From: a virus
Strand: one strand, 5' to 3'
Length of the DNA: 34,724 bases
IMG/VR virus record: IMGVR_UViG_3300021961_000309
Location: 1-34,724 of that record
The translations under genes and the position numbers were made by a program. Positions 32,175 through 34,724 of the stretch are shown piece after piece; position 1 is the first letter of the stretch, and each line of letters starts with the position of its first letter. Below the pieces are notes generated by a model. That model was not told the DNA's origin and did not search any database. It saw nothing but the letters and a program-made list of their open reading frames with translations.

Positions 32175-34724
32175 ATGAATTATCGTAATCTTATCGCATC
32201 AGTAGTACTTATGACTGGATTGTTCTCACAATCTATTCACGCTGTTATTACTGATGTTGACTCAAATCCACTTGAGGGAGCTAATGTTGTAGTTGTTGGA
32301 ACTAATATGGGTGCAGTATCGAATGAAGTAGGTATCGCACACATTGACATTCCAGCAGGAACCTACGATGTAACTGCTTCTTTCATTGGTTACTCTTCTC
32401 TAACACAATCAGTTGTAGTTGGAGAGGGTATGGCTACATTAAATTTCATTATGGATATTAATGTGGTTTCCCTATCAGATGTAGAGGTGTTAGCATCTCG
32501 TGCATCTGTAACAACACCTGTGGCATACACTAATGTTACTAAAGAAGAAATGGACTTGAGATTAGGTTCTCAAGATATTCCAATGATTCTTAACACAACA
32601 CCAAGTGTTTACGCTACTCAACAAGGTGGTGGTGCGGGTGATGCTCGTATCAACATTCGTGGTTTTAATCAAAGAAATGTTGCAGTAATGATTAACGGTG
32701 TTCCTCAAAACGACATGGAAAATGGCTGGGTATACTGGTCTAATTGGGATGGTGTAGCAGATGTTGCACAATCTATCCAAGTTCAAAGAGGATTATCTGC
32801 AGTCAATCTGGCAACACCTTCTATTGGTGGAACTATGAATATAATTACCGACCCAACATCATTTGAAAAGGGTGGGAAGTTCAAACAAGAAGCTGGTGAA
32901 GGTGGTTTTCTTAAAACTACTTTTAACTACAATACTGGTCTATTATTAAATGACAAGTTAGCTTTAAGTGGGACAATTGTTCGTAAAACTGGTGATGGAA
33001 TAATCGATGGAACTTGGACTGACGCTTGGGCATACTACTTTGGTAGTTCATATGCTGTAAGTGATAAACAAAGGTTCGAGCTTTATGCAATCGGTGCTCC
33101 ACAAAGACATGGACAAAATCTATACAAACAGAATATTGCTACTTACTCACAAGAGTTAGCTGGTGATATTGAAGGATATGATACTGATGCATTTGCAGAA
33201 GGTAACAAATTCGAAACTGAAGCGGGTAGATTGTTCAATCAAAATGTCGCACCTATTGACCCATCTTATACCGGAAAACAATATTGGTATATGTATGGAG
33301 CAAACACGACAAATAGATTCAATAAGAACTTTTTGAACGAAAGAGAAAACTTCTTCCACAAACCATTAGTGAATTTAAATCACTTCTTAACTATCAATGA
33401 TAAAACAAGATTAAGTTCTGTTTTATATTGGAGTGGTGGTTCAGGTGGTGGTACTGGTACATATGGTAGTGTATCAAGAACACCAGCAGTTGAAGGAGAA
33501 AGATGGTATGCAAGTTCACCTTGGCAATGGGATTGGAATGCAGAAATTGCACAAAATTCTGATAACATTGACGAGAACTTCTCAACATCTGAAAATCGTT
33601 CAACAGGAATTCTTAGAAATTCTATTAACAGACAAGATACATATGGTTTGATTTCTAAATTAAATTATAAAGTAAATGATAATTTAGAACTACAAACTGG
33701 TATCGATTGGAGAACTGCTAAAATAGAACACGCTCGTGAAGTTCGTGATTTATTAGGTGGTGATTACTATGTTGATTATGCAGACGATAACTTTGAAGAT
33801 GGTAAAAAAGTTGGATTAGGTGATATAATTGCTTATCACAATGAAACAACTGTAGATTGGTTAGGTGGATTTGTTCAGGCAAACTACACTACTGATAAAC
33901 TAAATCTTTATGGTATGGGTGGAATCTCATCTATTGAGTACACATATCAAGATTGGTTTACCGTTGAACAAGAGTTAATTTCTGCAGACCCAATACAAAC
34001 TTACCAAGTTAAAGGTGGTGCATTATATAATATAAATGATAATCTTGGATTATTCATTAACACAGGACTTGTAGAAAAAGCTCCTATATTAGATAATGTT
34101 ATCTACTTTGATGGTACAGTTGCATCAGACCCAGCGAACGAAAAGTTCGCACACAATGAGATTGGTGCAAACTTCGGTACACAGAAACTTGGAGTTAGAG
34201 TAAGTGCTTATGATACTGATTGGCAAGATAGAAACCTTACAAAATCTGTAACAACAGGTCAAGGTTCATCAGGTGATACTGATATTATCTTCCTAAGAGG
34301 TGTAAATCAAAAGCATCAAGGTCTTGAAGTTGAAACTAAAGTGAAACCAAATGATATGGTTGAACTTGATTTCATTGCTTCATTCGGTAATTGGAAATTC
34401 GATGGTGATGCTGAAGGAACTTATCAGGAAACTGATTATAATTCCGAAGGTCAAGCAATCGGATACACAACAACCGAATACCAATACGCTCTTAACGGAT
34501 TATATGTTGGAGATATGCCACAAACATCTTATATTTTAGGTGTTACTCTTAAACCTGTTAAAGGATTAAGATTACAGGCATTCTACAAAACATATGATAA
34601 GAACTATTCTGATTGGTCACCATCAGCTCGTGAATATGACGGAACTGCTGATGATGCCGATAGAGCTCAAGTTTGGGAAGCTCCTGGCTACTCAAAACTT
34701 GATTTACACGCATCATATAAACTT
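32175..34724 (+). CDS. TonB-dependent outer-membrane receptor (3' partial)
   Basis: 850 codons are open to the right edge without a stop. The ATG at 32175 has SD AAGGAG 6 nt upstream; an in-frame ATG two codons earlier touches the SD. Residues 1-23 are a signal peptide (LIASVVLMTGLFSQSIHA). Residues ~24-95 form a carboxypeptidase-regulatory-like domain (TDVDSNPLEGANVVVVGTN, AGTYDVTASFIGY). A TonB-box-like stretch (SLSDVEVLASRA, ~99-110) precedes the plug (DIPMILNTTPSVYATQQGGG, INIRGFNQRNVAVMINGVPQ, NDMENGWVYWSNWDG, GTMNIIT), and a beta-barrel with many aromatic-ended strands follows. Such receptors import siderophores, cobalamin, sugars or peptides using TonB energy. The layout is Bacteroidota/Marinimicrobia-like. 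It is a cellular gene family rarely expected in phage; the substrate is not readable. Confidence 0.93.
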   Translation, partial: MNYRNLIASVVLMTGLFSQSIHAVITDVDSNPLEGANVVVVGTNMGAVSNEVGIAHIDIPAGTYDVTASFIGYSSLTQSVVVGEGMATLNFIMDINVVSLSDVEVLASRASVTTPVAYTNVTKEEMDLRLGSQDIPMILNTTPSVYATQQGGGAGDARINIRGFNQRNVAVMINGVPQNDMENGWVYWSNWDGVADVAQSIQVQRGLSAVNLATPSIGGTMNIITDPTSFEKGGKFKQEAGEGGFLKTTFNYNTGLLLNDKLALSGTIVRKTGDGIIDGTWTDAWAYYFGSSYAVSDKQRFELYAIGAPQRHGQNLYKQNIATYSQELAGDIEGYDTDAFAEGNKFETEAGRLFNQNVAPIDPSYTGKQYWYMYGANTTNRFNKNFLNERENFFHKPLVNLNHFLTINDKTRLSSVLYWSGGSGGGTGTYGSVSRTPAVEGERWYASSPWQWDWNAEIAQNSDNIDENFSTSENRSTGILRNSINRQDTYGLISKLNYKVNDNLELQTGIDWRTAKIEHAREVRDLLGGDYYVDYADDNFEDGKKVGLGDIIAYHNETTVDWLGGFVQANYTTDKLNLYGMGGISSIEYTYQDWFTVEQELISADPIQTYQVKGGALYNINDNLGLFINTGLVEKAPILDNVIYFDGTVASDPANEKFAHNEIGANFGTQKLGVRVSAYDTDWQDRNLTKSVTTGQGSSGDTDIIFLRGVNQKHQGLEVETKVKPNDMVELDFIASFGNWKFDGDAEGTYQETDYNSEGQAIGYTTTEYQYALNGLYVGDMPQTSYILGVTLKPVKGLRLQAFYKTYDKNYSDWSPSAREYDGTADDADRAQVWEAPGYSKLDLHASYKL

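Noticed and set aside
32090-32188. 32-codon ORF starting in the last codons of nrdJ (MVKRFTYRWQ)
   Set aside because: No convincing SD, and it runs over the SD and start of the receptor gene; more likely chance than a real gene.
1-34724. tRNA genes, CRISPR arrays, insertion sequences or integrase
   Set aside because: None could be recognised: no tRNA T-loop context, no regularly spaced repeats with unique spacers, and no transposase or integrase motifs.

Overview
The window is one continuous stretch of an AT-rich (about one third GC by eye) contractile-tailed, T4-like phage genome, most likely marine. Every convincing gene lies on the + strand and genes are packed tightly, with many ATGA or TAATG stop/start overlaps. 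The sheath, tube, gp32-type SSB, UvsX recombinase, FEN-type exonuclease and gp41-type helicase set points to a T4-like myovirus. Strong Shine-Dalgarno sequences and TTGACA/TATATT promoters suggest a host with ordinary sigma-70 and SD use. The TonB-dependent receptor at the right end is of the Bacteroidota/Marinimicrobia style. Together these favour a Marinimicrobia-like or other TonB-rich marine host over a classical Bacteroidota host, but this is inference.

Layout. 1-16.4 kb is the tail module: S74-terminated tail fibre (5' truncated), small coiled-coil protein, sheath, strong terminator, tube, two-TM protein (holin candidate), a gp26-like protein overlapped in another frame by a short ORF (probable tail assembly chaperone pair with a U7 frameshift site), tape measure with 23-residue tandem repeats, a tube-initiator-like protein, a LysM/gp53-like protein and a large hub-like protein. 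16.4-22.4 kb is a metabolic and unknown block: small basic ORF, thyX, a RimK-type ATP-grasp ligase, a minimal family A polymerase-like protein, a ParB-fold protein and two conserved unknowns. 22.4-23.5 kb holds small early-type genes behind two copies of one promoter cassette. 23.5-24.05 kb has no convincing gene but contains a strongly folded stretch that looks like a large non-coding RNA with its own terminator.

24.1-30 kb is the replication/recombination module: SSB, UvsX, exonuclease, small basic protein, DNA methyltransferase and replicative helicase. 30-34.7 kb carries an adenosylcobalamin-dependent (class II) ribonucleotide reductase followed after 77 nt by a TonB-dependent outer-membrane receptor that runs off the right edge.

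ThyX and NrdJ would supply dTMP and dNTPs, and SSB, UvsX, the nuclease and gp41 would use them for replication and recombination. The most unusual elements are the phage-borne TonB receptor directly downstream of a B12-dependent enzyme, the roughly 400-nt structured RNA, the mini family A polymerase and the probable programmed frameshift before the tape measure gene.
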